Shown here one piece after another: positions 46,207-59,000 of a stretch of DNA of 64,000 bases. The number at the start of each line of letters is the position of its first letter. Within the stretch, counting starts at the first letter, position 1. The DNA comes from Norana najaformis (taxonomy: Eukaryota; Annelida; Clitellata; Crassiclitellata; Hormogastridae), in contig OZ029914.1 of assembly GCA_964023275.1 (NCBI GenBank), forward strand, positions 47,570,530 to 47,634,529, read 5' to 3'. The position numbers were made by a program, and so were the translations under genes. The notes under the pieces are model-generated. The model ran no database searches and had not been told where the DNA came from. It saw nothing but the letters and a program-made list of their open reading frames with translations.

Positions 46207-48129
46207 ATTCTCTGGAAAAATAACATAATACAAAAATGCGATCAACATCACGCACGATCCAGCATCAAAAGAATCAAAAGCGGTTTTCATTAACTTTTGT
46301 AGGCCAATTATGTTAGAAATACATGACTTATACAGCAAAGGCAATTGACTGGGTTGAATTTGAACACCGGTTAGCATAACTCCGAACTGAAAACTTACAT
46401 CTTCCACTCTGTTTATGGCTCCAATTGTTTCCCGTTGCCCGACTTCAATATTCACTTTTGATCTTTGTAAAAGGCATTACCAAAACATTGTCAGTCAGTC
46501 TGTAGGTCTATTTTATAAATGATCAGAGAATCTAACCTCGTTAACCGGTCAATCCTATATTGAGTAGTTCTTCTGTCCTCGAGCAAAGTGAGCTTAGAAG
46601 TAAAGCCTGCGAATATTACTAACCTCTTTCATGCCTTGGCTTGTATTAATTTATGGAGCCATATGACGCAGTGCACCATTTTTGCTACGGTGTCAACAGA
46701 AGCCTAATGTTTACCAAATGCTTTGTAAAGGTGTATGGTAAAACAGCAGGTAAAACGCATACAGAACCGTTAACCGTGACCATATCAAAATTTCAACATT
46801 TTTCTCCCTATCGTATTCTATACTGCATTTGAATCAGCCGACCTATCTATGTTCCATACTCAACCGTCATACCAACAAATATTGCACTCGATCAATGGAC
46901 AAAGGTGAGTCGACTACATATATTCTTAGGCCATATTAATTTCTATATATGCAGTAATAGATTAAAACTTAAATTTTGCAGCCTTTAGGAAGTTAATTGT
47001 GCGTATATGTGTATTTCTTTCTCCCATGCAGTTTGATATATTCAAAATCGTAAAATCGAGATTTCTACCGCGCTCAAGAATGCTAAGTCATGGGAACCAG
47101 TTTATCCACAGGCGCTCAGTCAAAACAATATCGATAGGAAGAAAGGATCAGATTCGGTTCCTGTCAGGCGTGTGCTACATGTAGGACGTACAAGATAAGA
47201 ATTACGAAGCATTGAATCGTTACTGGTCTTTGTGATTCATCTCTTGTCGTCTTAAGACCTGAAAAGCAATTAAACGTCACCCGGATCCTTCTATGTTGAA
47301 GGGAAGACTTTCAAAAACCCAACGCACAGTAATTTGTAAGGCTGACCTAATGTTCTTATACGCTGAGTCGCATGTAAGAACATGACATCAGCCTGAGGAA
47401 AGGCAAACAATAAACTTAAATGACTGTACTCTCTTGTGTGAACACAAAATATCTTTCTTTCAGAGCTAGTGCACCGCAGGTCTTGTCTTTCACATCTTAG
47501 CTTGTGCCACTAGATAAGGCACTAACTAGAACGACATCCGGTCTTTCTCGGTCGCCAGCCCATGACTCAATACACCTACGTACATGTCTGCGGCCATATT
47601 AGTCGTGTATAATCTAGTTCTGGTATTTGGCAGTTTCTTTGTCTTGTATAATATTTTCCTTGATAATTCTCGTTTGATTTGAATTCTACTGTGACTGAGT
47701 CTGCTTTTGGGCGTTTCTCTTGATTTCGGGATGGTGTTTGTCCATTCCTGGACGGTGTTCGTCTTTTCGGCTTCGCATTCATTAATTTTGGACTCGTCCT
47801 GCATTGAGGAGTGACAGGTTCTTAATTGGATGAATTAGGTTAAAGATGAACAAAAAACGTCTGCTGAATGGCATCGAAAGTATGCCCGCAGACCTCTTGG
47901 CTGAAGAGATGCTGCATAACCCACTACCTGTGAGGGACGACTGAGATGTTGCCCGTCACACCTAATCCTCGATACAACGCGACTTAGGATCTGTGAACAT
48001 GCTCTCAACTACTATACATTGCCTACTCAATTATGAGTAGGCTTTCGACGAGGCTAATTTAATTGCATTCTGGCAATGTCTAATTGATCACCAATATCGT
48101 AAAACTTCCGGAGGACTATCAGCAGCCGC

Positions 48130-48240
48130 GACAGAGAGAGATAAAAAGAGAAAGATAAAGAGAAAGAAAGAGAGAGAACGAAATAGGGAGACAGGCAGAC
48201 AGACAGACAGACAGACAGACAGAGGGACAGACAAAGTAAA
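48130..48240. repeat. GA/GACA microsatellite, unit C
   Basis: This is the equivalent of 23060-23165, with small copy-number differences in the gaca run. Confidence 0.85.
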
Positions 48241-48966
48241 CTGCATTCTTTTCATCATGAAATGTTTATAATTGATTTCAAATGTTCCAAGTCTTCGAAA
48301 GGACTATTCTGTCGAAAGTTTTATAGTTGCTTTATTTTTTAGAACTTTCAACATGAAAACTGCCGTCTGGCGAAAATAACTTGAACTTTGAGTAGGGAAT
48401 GGATAATGAAATACACAATATGTTCAGCATTTTCATAGACATAAAGTAAAATGCCAATAGATTTACAATACACATAACGATAATGAAAATTAAGTACCCA
48501 CACTCTTTGAACCTTACTGCTGGGGCGGATAACAAGCATACAGTTGATATATACTGGCGCTTTATAATTCCGCTGCTACGTATTTTATGAAACTTTGTAA
48601 GGGTGAACTCTTGGAAAGACGCTAGTTCAAAGTTCGGTTATCGTGTTATTAAAACAACCTTTTAAAGCAAAGTGCAGAACTTACAACAACATTTGGTATT
48701 ATCAGTATCATTACGAAAGTTTGCTTTAGCTGTCAGTTCGGGTTAAGATAATCATCGACGCCGAGAAAATTAAGCCATTTTTCTTTACAGGAATCGGTCT
48801 TACTGTCGAGGACAAATACAAGGAATTCTGATCTCTATCCAACGTAAGAGAGCAGCTGAATCTTCAATTTCTGTCGAGGAAATTACCCACTTTATATTTT
48901 TCTGACTTAATAGGTGTACATCTATACAGTGATAAATGGAACAAAAGTCTGTGTATGTCATGAATT

Positions 48967-49140
48967 ATGCATAGCAGAAGAAGAAAGGAAAGACCTTATA
49001 GACAATGGCTTGACAACAGAGAAGTCTGGTATCAAACAAAGGTTCACAGCTTGACTTTGGCAGCGCAAGATGGAAAAAAGTACGCGAAGACAATTCAATG
49101 TACAATCCATTGTCTGTGGGAAGATCAGGCGGCGAGCGAG
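48967..49140 (+). mobile_element. Old RTE-type LINE 3' fragment, unit C
   Basis: RKERPYRQWLDNREVWYQTK is read on the + strand. It is the counterpart of 23895-24068. Confidence 0.6.
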
Positions 49141-49430
49141 AAGACTATTTACCCACCTTCATGCGCAAAGACTAAGAAACTGAAGTCAATAATACTTCAC
49201 GCATATGGCTGTTTTTAGACCGGGTTATCTTTTGGGATTGCTCATCTTTTCCTTAATGTTCGCCGTTACAACAATAATTTTTTTGTCGTCATTGTCCTGC
49301 AAACATCGTCGTCACTGTCGTCTGTCGGTTTACCATCAGTTGAATGTAAATACTCCCAGTCATAGTATTAAATTAGACTTCACATAACACATGTATAATA
49401 GCGTCTGTTGTGACGGTTTTTGAACTACAT

Positions 49431-49437
49431 AGAAGCG
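49431..49437 (+). other. Empty RTE target site
   Basis: agaagcg occurs once here. In unit B the same heptamer flanks the RTE on both sides (24359-24365, 27302-27308). Confidence 0.9.
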
Positions 49438-50136
49438 GATGGTGTAAACGAAAACGCCAAATACAACTGAAATTGACTGATATAACAAGATATAATGTCA
49501 AATATCGGTGTATTTATGTTTCGCTATCATAACAAAATGTTGAACCAGCATTTGATAGTTATTATCATAGAGGCTCACATTAACACAAAATCTCAATCAC
49601 TTGATTTGGGTTCATTGGGCTTTAAGTTCTGACTTTTAATTCGCAAATTAGTGTAGGCAATGGCGATGATAATGATGAAGACGATGCTGTTGGTGCTGAA
49701 GATAAGGAAGGAGTTTTGCGAACGAGAAATAGAGTCATGAATGAAATCTTCATATAGACGACAGAATATTATTGCACGTAAATGTGCAGTTGAAAACTAC
49801 AGATTTTAGCCATTAGGCATCGATGGAGAACTGTCCATCTTAAATTGTCGTAGTGCTTGGCGAAGTTCGACCACAACTATGAGTAACATAAGCCAATCCA
49901 AATGCCGATCAGTAGAATCGAGGATTCACGTTCTACTTACGATGAATAAATTATAGAAACAGATCTGTATAGGAGCATAACATAGTCAATATTTCTTTAT
50001 CGGATAAGTTACTAGTGTAAGTCAAAATGCAACGCCATAGCCACACTTCTACGCAATTAGTTTCCAAAAATAGAATGGGAGCTGAAAGTATTAGTACATG
50101 TATCTCACAATTTAATACGTAAGTTTTTCTTTGTCC

Positions 50137-50390
50137 TCATTCATCTAGAGCATAACAAATTCTGAGAGTCGGAAATGTGTTTCTTGCATAACATCTAGAT
50201 GCAATGCAAGCTAAGAAAAAAGTCATAACCACAGGTATCAGTACAAACGCCATCATGGTTTCCATTCCGACAACATCGATCATTTTCGTTGATGGCTCAC
50301 ATGTGGTAGGGCGTTTGGTTGCGGTGGTCAAAATGGCATCTTGTGTGGAAGTAGTTTTGAACACGGTGGTGAGAAATTAGGCGACGAAGT
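50137..50390 (-). pseudogene. Damaged membrane ORF downstream of cGLR-C
   Basis: This keeps METMMAFVLIPVVMTFFLAC and the preceding TTATKRPTTCEP. It is shifted by one base upstream relative to unit B (around 50368) and ends early at a TGA after CYALDE. It is the unit C equivalent of 27887-28366. Confidence 0.5.
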
Positions 50391-50563
50391 ATTAATGGAC
50401 GCTGAAGTTGTTAATGGTGCCTTAATGTCTCGGATCTTCCTCCACTGCATGAAGGAAATCGCTGACAGATACTTAACAAGTCTGTTCATCTTTCAATATC
50501 AATCATGACAAAAAACCAATACTGCATAAAAAATTAGGATATCGATGCGACAAAACTCTTGAA

Positions 50564-53437
50564 TTATTTCTGAATTTTACGCAATTTTCGTAGAAGAAAT
50601 CGGTGAATTATGTGTTCAAAGAGAAAATTTCTTTTCATGGAAGCAAATTCAACAATTTTGTCAGTATAGGGCTGGTTATAGTCGATACAGCACCTGACTT
50701 TCAAATATCTGGCAAGAAAATGTCTTCCAAGAAAATAGTAACTTTTAGTTGAGTAAGTATAAGTAAGAGGTGCTGAAAGCACATCCTTTTTTTTGTACAC
50801 TAGTCGGGCAAAAAAATGTTCAAACGTTGACTTGTCAGTTAAATCCAAATTCATTAGTTTGTCATTTGCAGGTGAAAAGTAACAAAAGAGTGTGTGAAAT
50901 CCAATCAAAGACTGCACGTCTTCATCGAAATAAGAGTCAAGCGGTGGCAACACCAAAACATTTGCAAATGCTAATTCTTGCAAATTGCTCTGCAGATCCG
51001 GCTCATGCAGAATTTGTTCACACAAATTCAAAACTTCAGTGTATTGGCGACGTTTGTAAAGGTACAAAGCACGATAGCACTGGACTATGTTGCACTGGAT
51101 GCCGAAATCTTTGTGGATCGCACTATAAAATGATGTCATATTTTCTAAGGCATATTCCATTAGAAGATCAATTATTTTGTCTTTATTTTGAAAAGGTTCT
51201 CCAAAGAAGGTCTCACTTTCTGTCAGTGAATCAGTTCTTTGATACACACATTTTCTGGGTGTACTAAAAGGAATACTTGCCTTCAGTGATATACTGAACT
51301 TCCGCTTTGTTAAAACAATCAAGTATTTGTCGAAAGGAAAATTTGAAGCAGGCAAATCATGATCCGCATCTAAATGTTTCGATATTTTTTCGGCGGACAA
51401 TACTGTCAAATAATGAGCAAACACCTCTGGTTTAGCACGCAGATCAAGATAACATGGTCTGCTTGTAAACTTCTCATTTTCCTTTATCTTCCTGTAAAGC
51501 AGCCAAAATCCAACAATTCTAGCAACGTCATCAATAAAGAACAAACATCCTGCATTCAGTGTTTCATCTTCTTGTTGGGACGATTGAGACCTGAAGACTG
51601 TTGCGCAGAGGTCTATTGTTGTCTGATATTCTGCAGCTACAAAATTGAGAGCGGCCATATAGACCAAAGCTGCAGCAGCGATGTTGCTGGATTGAGAATC
51701 GTTACAATGTAGAGCTAAATGAAGATACTCTTTCGTCATGAGAGACAATAGTTGAAATTCCGAACGACTATTTGATCCAGTTAAATTTTCCATGAAATTC
51801 TGAGCTTGCACGAAATGAAACTGACTTTCTTTTGCTGAAGATGGTTTGGGAAAGTTATGATAGTGAGATCCTACGATTTTAGTTTGTAACGAAATTGTTT
51901 CCACAACGTCAACAAATAGCAAGATATTCCATGAGAATTTTCCAGAACCTAAGATGTTTGCAGTATGCAAAATATACAGTGTTGCATTATAGTACTTAAG
52001 AGACAAAAAGCTCTCACTTTTTGGCAAATTTACCCTTGGTACAGCATTTCTCGAATGTATTTTTATAAAGTAAAGTATGTCATCTACAGCGGAGCTCAGT
52101 CCTACTATGTATCCATGCTGTATCATAAGACGACAAGTCCTAGTACTGGAATAAAATCTGAGCGAAAACAACCAATCAAAGGTTTTAGCTTCACTCGGTT
52201 CTTGACCTTCAAGAAGATGTAACATGCAGTCCAGAAAGTGTGGCACTTCGTTTGGTGATTTCGACCATCTTAAATATTTCCGAGTGATCGGCAGTATATA
52301 ATTTTTTTCAAACCAAATACAAAGAATGTCTGTATTGCAGAATTCATTCAAACACTTTTCATTCTTGGCAATCATTAGTGGGTTCATGTGTTCATGAAAT
52401 AAGTTTGCTTCAGGGATAAAATAGTTCGGACAGTGCCTCTTCTTCAACCATTCTGAAAGCTTTTGTAATAACTTACAGCAAATCTCAATAACGGAAGGCA
52501 AATTCCACCATTCCGTTGACTTCTCTTCACAAGTCCATAACATTAGGGTCTTTAAATGGTAGTTGCAGAGCACTTCATCTTCCTTTGGACAATCTTTTTC
52601 AATTAGTTCTCTCTTGGTAAAAAACCTGAGCATATGGTAGACAATCTGCTGAACGTGAGTCCAACTCTGCAGTAAAGTTACTTCTGCGACTGAAAATGAA
52701 TATCTCCACTGTTCTTTATCATCTTTGCAATCGCGGTGCTGGACGTATACAAAATGACAGCCATTCTGTACAACCTCGGAAATTGTAGCTGTCGTCGGCC
52801 ATCCGTAATTTCTAGGTCGAATAGGCCAATTTTGGGCTTCTCTAGGCCACTGAGGGCACCAAACACTCAGGACGAGATCCAAAGTAAAATAATCAGAATG
52901 TGGTTGAAGTTCTAATGCTGGACCATTCACCTTGTGTCTGATTGCTGGTGTTATCTTGTTACACAAGTGCACTCCATGTGCCATAATATCAAAATTTAGC
53001 GTCCTGTATCTAAGTGGAGAAGTTGCATGGTGGAATTCATATATTTTCCGTTTCCAATTATAGCTCATTCCCCCCAGAATTTGTAATCGAACAAAACCTG
53101 GATATTTGAGGTAAGGCTCAATCTTGTAGCATTCAATCGTATCCGATAAGCCACGCACATCATTTGGCAACACTGGAAAGTCGTCTATGAAGGCCAGCTC
53201 GTCAGAATTGGAGGCAAACACATCAAGGTCGTTGATGCATGAAAGCAGCGGTCGGATATAGAACTCCGCTGTGCTGCCACATGAAAAGCGATACTCCCTT
53301 TGCACAGGACACGAGGACATTTTTAGGAATTTCATGCGATCAGAAACAACAACAGACACTTTTGGAAGCAACTGGCATGTACTCACAATGAATGCAGAAA
53401 CCAGTTCTTTCTTCACATTATCCATAAATTCCGTCAT
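50564..53437 (-). CDS. cGLR-C: Mab-21/cGAS-like nucleotidyltransferase with helical C-terminal half, 957 aa
   Basis: The single-exon ORF is intact with a complete catalytic set: G54-S55 (CGSTAEFYIRP), D70 and D72 (NDLDVF), D187 (TLDLVLSVWCPQWP). Domain order matches cGLR-A and -B. It is mosaic. Residues 1 to about 262 and the last third are B-like. The section about 266-594 is A-like (FFTKREL, YLRWSKSPNEVPHF, RLMIQHG, NFPKPSSAKESQFHF), which suggests gene conversion. As in B, the ATG follows ttccatttag. Predicted cytosolic nucleotidyltransferase in innate sensing; substrate and ligand unknown. Confidence 0.9.
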   Translation of the reverse strand: MTEFMDNVKKELVSAFIVSTCQLLPKVSVVVSDRMKFLKMSSCPVQREYRFSCGSTAEFYIRPLLSCINDLDVFASNSDELAFIDDFPVLPNDVRGLSDTIECYKIEPYLKYPGFVRLQILGGMSYNWKRKIYEFHHATSPLRYRTLNFDIMAHGVHLCNKITPAIRHKVNGPALELQPHSDYFTLDLVLSVWCPQWPREAQNWPIRPRNYGWPTTATISEVVQNGCHFVYVQHRDCKDDKEQWRYSFSVAEVTLLQSWTHVQQIVYHMLRFFTKRELIEKDCPKEDEVLCNYHLKTLMLWTCEEKSTEWWNLPSVIEICCKLLQKLSEWLKKRHCPNYFIPEANLFHEHMNPLMIAKNEKCLNEFCNTDILCIWFEKNYILPITRKYLRWSKSPNEVPHFLDCMLHLLEGQEPSEAKTFDWLFSLRFYSSTRTCRLMIQHGYIVGLSSAVDDILYFIKIHSRNAVPRVNLPKSESFLSLKYYNATLYILHTANILGSGKFSWNILLFVDVVETISLQTKIVGSHYHNFPKPSSAKESQFHFVQAQNFMENLTGSNSRSEFQLLSLMTKEYLHLALHCNDSQSSNIAAAALVYMAALNFVAAEYQTTIDLCATVFRSQSSQQEDETLNAGCLFFIDDVARIVGFWLLYRKIKENEKFTSRPCYLDLRAKPEVFAHYLTVLSAEKISKHLDADHDLPASNFPFDKYLIVLTKRKFSISLKASIPFSTPRKCVYQRTDSLTESETFFGEPFQNKDKIIDLLMEYALENMTSFYSAIHKDFGIQCNIVQCYRALYLYKRRQYTEVLNLCEQILHEPDLQSNLQELAFANVLVLPPLDSYFDEDVQSLIGFHTLFCYFSPANDKLMNLDLTDKSTFEHFFARLVYKKKDVLSAPLTYTYSTKSYYFLGRHFLARYLKVRCCIDYNQPYTDKIVEFASMKRNFLFEHIIHRFLLRKLRKIQK

Positions 53438-53469
53438 TCTAAATGGAAATTATAAATAAATTATAATGC

Positions 53470-53600
53470 CTTTCTTAATCTCTTCATCGTCATCATCATC
53501 AACGGCAACATCATTATCGGTTCGTCGTCGTCTTCAACATTATCATTAATATCACCAGAACCTTTATAAAGAAATCCTATCATCATTATCATTATCGTCA
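53470..53600. repeat. ATC-rich tract at the 5' side of cGLR-C
   Basis: This is the counterpart of 31340-31480 and 7200-7430. Confidence 0.6.
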
Positions 53601-54169
53601 ATACCGCCAACATCGCTACGCAATACTGTTAGATGGTTGGCTGGAATGTATGTAGTTAATATAATGCTCCAGTACAGTGTATATATATACTGTATATGTG
53701 TGTTTCATTACAGTAAAGCCAGCATTACGTATATAGATGTATTGAATAAGTTCATGCCCGCATAGTAGGGCATAAAAATAATTAAATTTTAATCTATGAC
53801 TATATACTGGATCAGACCAAAATCATGGATCCAGCGGCGGATGTTTCAATTCAACCATTGCCCCGAATCGTTTGGAGATGAGCAGGCGATTTTTATGCTT
53901 GCGCGGTAAAACGCAACGCTCAATCTTCATTTGTGCAGAAATCGATGGAAGAAGATGTAGACCTCTAAGTAGTTAACTATGACAACTCTGAATCGGTCGT
54001 AAAGTGCCTCGAGATCGACGGCTGTTCGACAAGTGGACGGTTCGAAAAGCGTGTATTAGTTCGTGAGAAGTTCGTTTGTGGATTATAAAAATCCTTTAGT
54101 GAGAAACTGGCTTCCAGAGACATTCGTAACTCGGAAGTGCGCAAGGTTCGGGCGACAAGTGACAAGAGA

Positions 54170-54480
54170 GAGGAATAATAGAAGACACGAAAAACGGGGC
54201 ACCAAGGATTTTGGGATTAATTAAAAGCCTTAGGGCTTGGTGCCGGTTCTAGGGGCTTTCTGGTTGAACCAAAATGTTTTCTCACCACGCTGGAGAGATT
54301 TTTTATTTTGCATTACATACAGACAGAAATTATACGGTGAAACCGGATGTTTTAAAGTAAGAACGATTAGCAATTCAACCACCAGTTATGGGGATTTAGT
54401 AGCCTACCTAAGCTCGGTGGTAGACCAGATAATTCATAACATAAGATTCGCTGACATTATATTTCCTGAAATATCTTATA
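54170..54480 (+). repeat. Repeat R, copy in unit C
   Basis: This is nearly identical to 32040-32400. Confidence 0.55.
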
Positions 54481-54539
54481 CTTCCCAGATGTTAACGTTC
54501 GCCTTACATTGAAGCGCGCTGTAGTCGATCAAAATCCGT

Positions 54540-54660
54540 CTCTCATTGATCCATCGCATTTAAGAGTGGTAGCTGCGTTGAACAGTTCACTGCAAGTCGG
54601 TTGCGGCACAGAATTATAACTATTATAACAGCACTGATAACAGGAAACCTATTACACACA
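54540..54660 (-). pseudogene. Ly6 exon-1 relic inside cGLR unit C
   Basis: The minus strand reads SCYQCCYNSYNSVPQPTC and CSELFNAATTLKCDG. It is the same relic as 32450-32580, with no usable start or partner exon. Confidence 0.7.
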
Positions 54661-55340
54661 ATTTTCCCAGAAAAAGCCAGCTCCATAACCAGTGTGACTA
54701 AGTTATTTGTAATCCTAATCACCATTGTTCTTCAGCGTCAAAAACATCTAAATCGTGGGAAACAGATTATGTAGGCGTTCAGTAATTATGCATTATTATG
54801 TTGCAGTAAATCTAGTAATAACTGGTGAGCGTTTTAACTAGGATGAGTCTCGCTTTGATCTACCTGTTGTTTCAAATATTAAATGAATTTCACCCTGTAC
54901 ATACAGTGTCGTATGTTAATTGTTATTCAACGTCTAAAGGTTTATGCATTGAATTTGGGAAAGTAGATGCAAAATTTGGCTTTCACACGACCAGAGTTTT
55001 CCAAGTCTCGCCAAGGGTCGCCCCAGCCCCCAGCCATATATTTGTCACCCATCAAAAACATGTTTTAACAGTAGGCAGGCCAAACCAGCTGTTCCAGTGC
55101 CACGAGGCCGACCCAAACACGTTGCAAACACAAGCTCAAAAGCTGGGGAATCATCCGGTTTTGGTCCGCCCGGCTGGGTCCTCCCTAAAGGCCGGTGCAA
55201 ACCTTACGATATATCAATTAGAGATATCTATAGTAATGGGCACACCAGGTTCAATGATGGGCACAAACAGAAGATGCTGGCTTGTTATTGGCTCTACTAA
55301 CACCTGCAACGATGTAACTAGCTGTGCAACATTTATCTGT

Positions 55341-55373
55341 TTCAACTTGCTTACCCACCGTAAGCAAGTTGAA
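55341..55373. other. 14-bp perfect hairpin, unit C
   Basis: This has the same arms and ccacc loop as 33254-33286, unchanged between copies. Confidence 0.7.
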
Positions 55374-56097
55374 CTGAAATTATGGGCTATTTTTCCATCT
55401 AAGTTAACAGGAAATACACTCGGTATAATTTAATATGCTTATCAAATTATGATGTGGAGTGAAATCGTAGGCGAATCGTGTGAGTTTAAAAGAAAACTAA
55501 GCCATGGCGTAGAACAAGAGCTTGTAACATAATGAGTTACTCAGCTAGAGGACCGTCTGGGCCAGCAGTGACTGACTGAGGGCAAACTACAATATATATA
55601 TATATATATTTCTTTCTCTTTCTGTTGGCCGAAAGGGGCTAGATTTACACACTGTACTGTATAAACAAACTGCCGGCATCCACAAACACGATTTGGTCGT
55701 TATATATTCTAAGACCCAGTCGTACCAGGTAGGACACAATTCTTCGGTTTTTAGTATGTTGTTTGACAGACTTCATAATGCATTCTAACTGGCCAATGAA
55801 ACGCGAATTAAAGTTCTATTTTTAAAGTCTCATGAATAAGCATGAACGTAACAATGTGTGAATTTTAATACAGGCACAAAGTTTTAACGATTGGGTCCCG
55901 ACCTAATCCTTTAGGACAGGAGCTAATTCTTAGGAAAAGACCCAATCAGAAAGATTTTAGCCTTACGGATGGCCCATACGTTTAGCGACTTTAAACTACA
56001 TATGTGTGTGTGTATGTGTGTGTTTGTCCATTTCTTTGTTCCTGTCGTTTCTGTCTTCCACTTTCTAGGCGCAGTCTGCGACCATTTTCGCCTGTCC

Positions 56098-59000
56098 TTT
56101 TCTGCACATTGGAAGAACGTGAAATAAACCTGAGCAAAGATCTTGCCTTTCACACCCGTTTTTTCTTAGTAGCCGGTCCAAGCCGCATTGCCGTGTGCAG
56201 CTAAGGGTTTAATAAGTTCCAGTCAAGTAGAGATAGCAAAACAAAATAATTTAAGGAGTATCATTTGAATAAGCAATTGTTCATGTAAGAAAAGGTGTTT
56301 AAGTCTCAATGACCCGATTGAAAATAACCCTGAGTTCCTTGACGCAATTGCAGCAATTCATTCATCAGATGGTAAAGGCATTCGTTGATGAACTATCCAT
56401 TAAAAATAGCCATTTTAGTTGTCAATAACATGCAAAGTATAAAAATTTAAACCAATATTTTAATTAATGGTTCTAAACAGATGATGGTCAAATGTGATCG
56501 GACTATACCATGGCAGAACTAAACAAGGAAAACTTCAGAATAAACCATTACTCTTCTGTTCCTACTGCACAACTAGTTGCCACAGATGAGATTCTAAACT
56601 GGTTCTTTCTAACAAGATCAGTCATTGTTCAGTGGACAAAAGTCATATTGTTCAATGAGTTCTTTTAATGCCTGGCCTATTTGATCAATTTCATCCTACC
56701 CATGGTGACCAATAAACATTGAAGTCGCTTACCACCAGGGAATTGGCATTTGAAACCGCCTACATTAAAATCTAAGCCAGGAGTTGCGCTACAAAATTCT
56801 CAATCCTGTCACCTCTCCTGCATTTTCTCGAGACAAAAAAACGGAACTGTGCAAACTATCCTGCTTCCACTTTTGCCAACCATACGACGACCGCCGGCAT
56901 CAACGATTTCCACCTGTAGTATTATTATTATTTATTTTTATTTTTGTATGCCACTATGTTTACATTAATTGGACACTGATAATTGGCATATTTTGAAATA
57001 ATATAAGTCTAACGCAGATCTTTTGTACTATTTGCATTGAACATTTATTTTTAGATGATGACATTTGTGAAGTTATATTCCAGATGAGCTCAACACATGA
57101 AAAAACGAAGCCTGTTGAAAGGGGCAAGACGGATTACAGCGGCCCATCTTGCCCCTATGCTATGGTAAGATGTACCATAATGACAAAACTTTTTAATTAG
57201 AAAAATCTCTCTTCCAAACAGGGATGCAATCAAATTTGTGCTGCTTTACCCGGTGGGCTGCGAGTGAAACAAAAATTGTGCTCTTTTTGCATATTCCTTA
57301 AATTCCGTACAGGATCCATCTCGCCCTAGAAACCCTACATATGTCGCGTGCAACATATAGATCAAATACGAAACTATAAAGCCAGTTACAAAGCCACAAT
57401 TTTAACATGTCCTTGCCCCTAATGTTCAATATCAAGGGATTTACCCGTGGCCAACACGAATCATGTGTAAAAAACATCAACATGGAGGTCATATAGCACT
57501 ACAGGGTGTTGAACCACAATAATAAAACGATTAGCCTAATGTAACGTAATTTGCCTTAATACCCACAACTCGTTCTTCGTCTCATGATTCACCCCAGGAC
57601 ATCTGTTGTTGATTATCGCCTCGCTAAGCGTAGGAGAGGCTTTAATGGCAAAATTCCATTGAATCATAATGTTGTAAATGCTTCCGTCTCCTAGTCGCTA
57701 TATTATAGGCCTACTTCTGATATAGGTCGCTGAACTCAGAACCGTTACACCCACCAACAGGATCTAGATTGTTAACGAGTAATCGTGTCCGATTACACAT
57801 CCTTTTTGCAGCCCTCGTTAAACCCCCTGCCTGATTGTTATCTTACGACCTGGCCCAAATTCTAGTGAAGTGTAATGGCAATTTCATTAGTCGAAACATA
57901 TTTTACAAGCCCAAAGCCCGCTGTGCTTTGTATTGGGGTCTAACATGACAGACGGACTACTTGTAACGATTTCCGATTTGATTAGCACGACGTGAGTGAG
58001 CCCCGGTGCCCGACAGAACTTCCACAGAAATATAATTAAAATGAACAATGCACAATAAAACGTTTCCGACAGTTATCAATCTCATTTAAGCTTACCTAGA
58101 AACTTCGTTAACAAGCAATGACAGTGAACAAACTTATTTAGGTTACATTTAATTAAGTATAACAAATTTAACTTAGGCGTATCCTTGATCTTTTGTTTAA
58201 TAGTTATTATTTTTCCGATAACAAAAATAGGTTTCTTGGTCTGTTCGTTTACCAAACCCTGATGGTATAGGTTTTGCATTTTCGCATCCTGCTCGTTTTC
58301 GTTGGTCTTATCCAACAGAGTTGCCTATCTGTGTTTCCTTGTGCCTTATTTTCCCATACTTAGAGTTTGGTCCTAAACAACGGCCGGCTCCCTTTGACTG
58401 TCGTTTATCTTTATGGTTTATCTTTATGGGCCAAACTAAATGCTCTGGGTTTATGAATCTGTTTGTTTTTCACCATGATTCATCTTTCCACATCATATAG
58501 TATACTCGTAATGCAAATCAGCGTGTTCTGCTACTTCCATGGATGTTTTTGCTTAGCTATCTTGCACAGAAAGCTAATATCGCTCAGTGAATACTCCTTA
58601 GGCCTTTCAAAAATTACGTCATTCTTGAAAGATCCAAGCTTTGAGATATCCTGGGATTCCACGTAGGCCCAATATTCATATGTGGTTGATCGGCCACAAG
58701 GATTGTCAAGAGAGGGCAATTTTAAATAATAATTTTATTCAGTGATGCACGGATTCCACATTAGTTTCATATTTAAGTAGTTTGGAGCGTTTTAGTTTAT
58801 TTCTTGTATTTTTACGATCTATGTTTTAATTCAATTTAAAACATTTAAGTCCATATTTTATTTCCGCCGTCCAATAGTTGCCTACACCGACGATTAAAAG
58901 GAGCCGGCCCTTGTTTTGGACCAAAGTCTAAGCATGGTTTCGGAAGCGCGAAAGGTCGTATTTTCCATGATAATACATTAGCAGTGCGGGGGGATAAGTA

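Larger units (their letters stand above)
46900..56097 (-). repeat. cGLR tandem unit C (recent duplicate of unit B)
   Basis: It is nearly identical to 21834-34020 apart from lacking the RTE insertion. It contains the same order of repeat U, GA tract, old RTE fragment, membrane ORF, cGLR gene, ATC tract, Ly6 exon relic and hairpin. Both borders are sharp against unrelated sequence. Confidence 0.9.

Noticed and set aside
57120..57156. 10-bp perfect hairpin with 17-nt loop
   Set aside because: It is short enough to occur by chance, with no gene end nearby, so it is not called a terminator.
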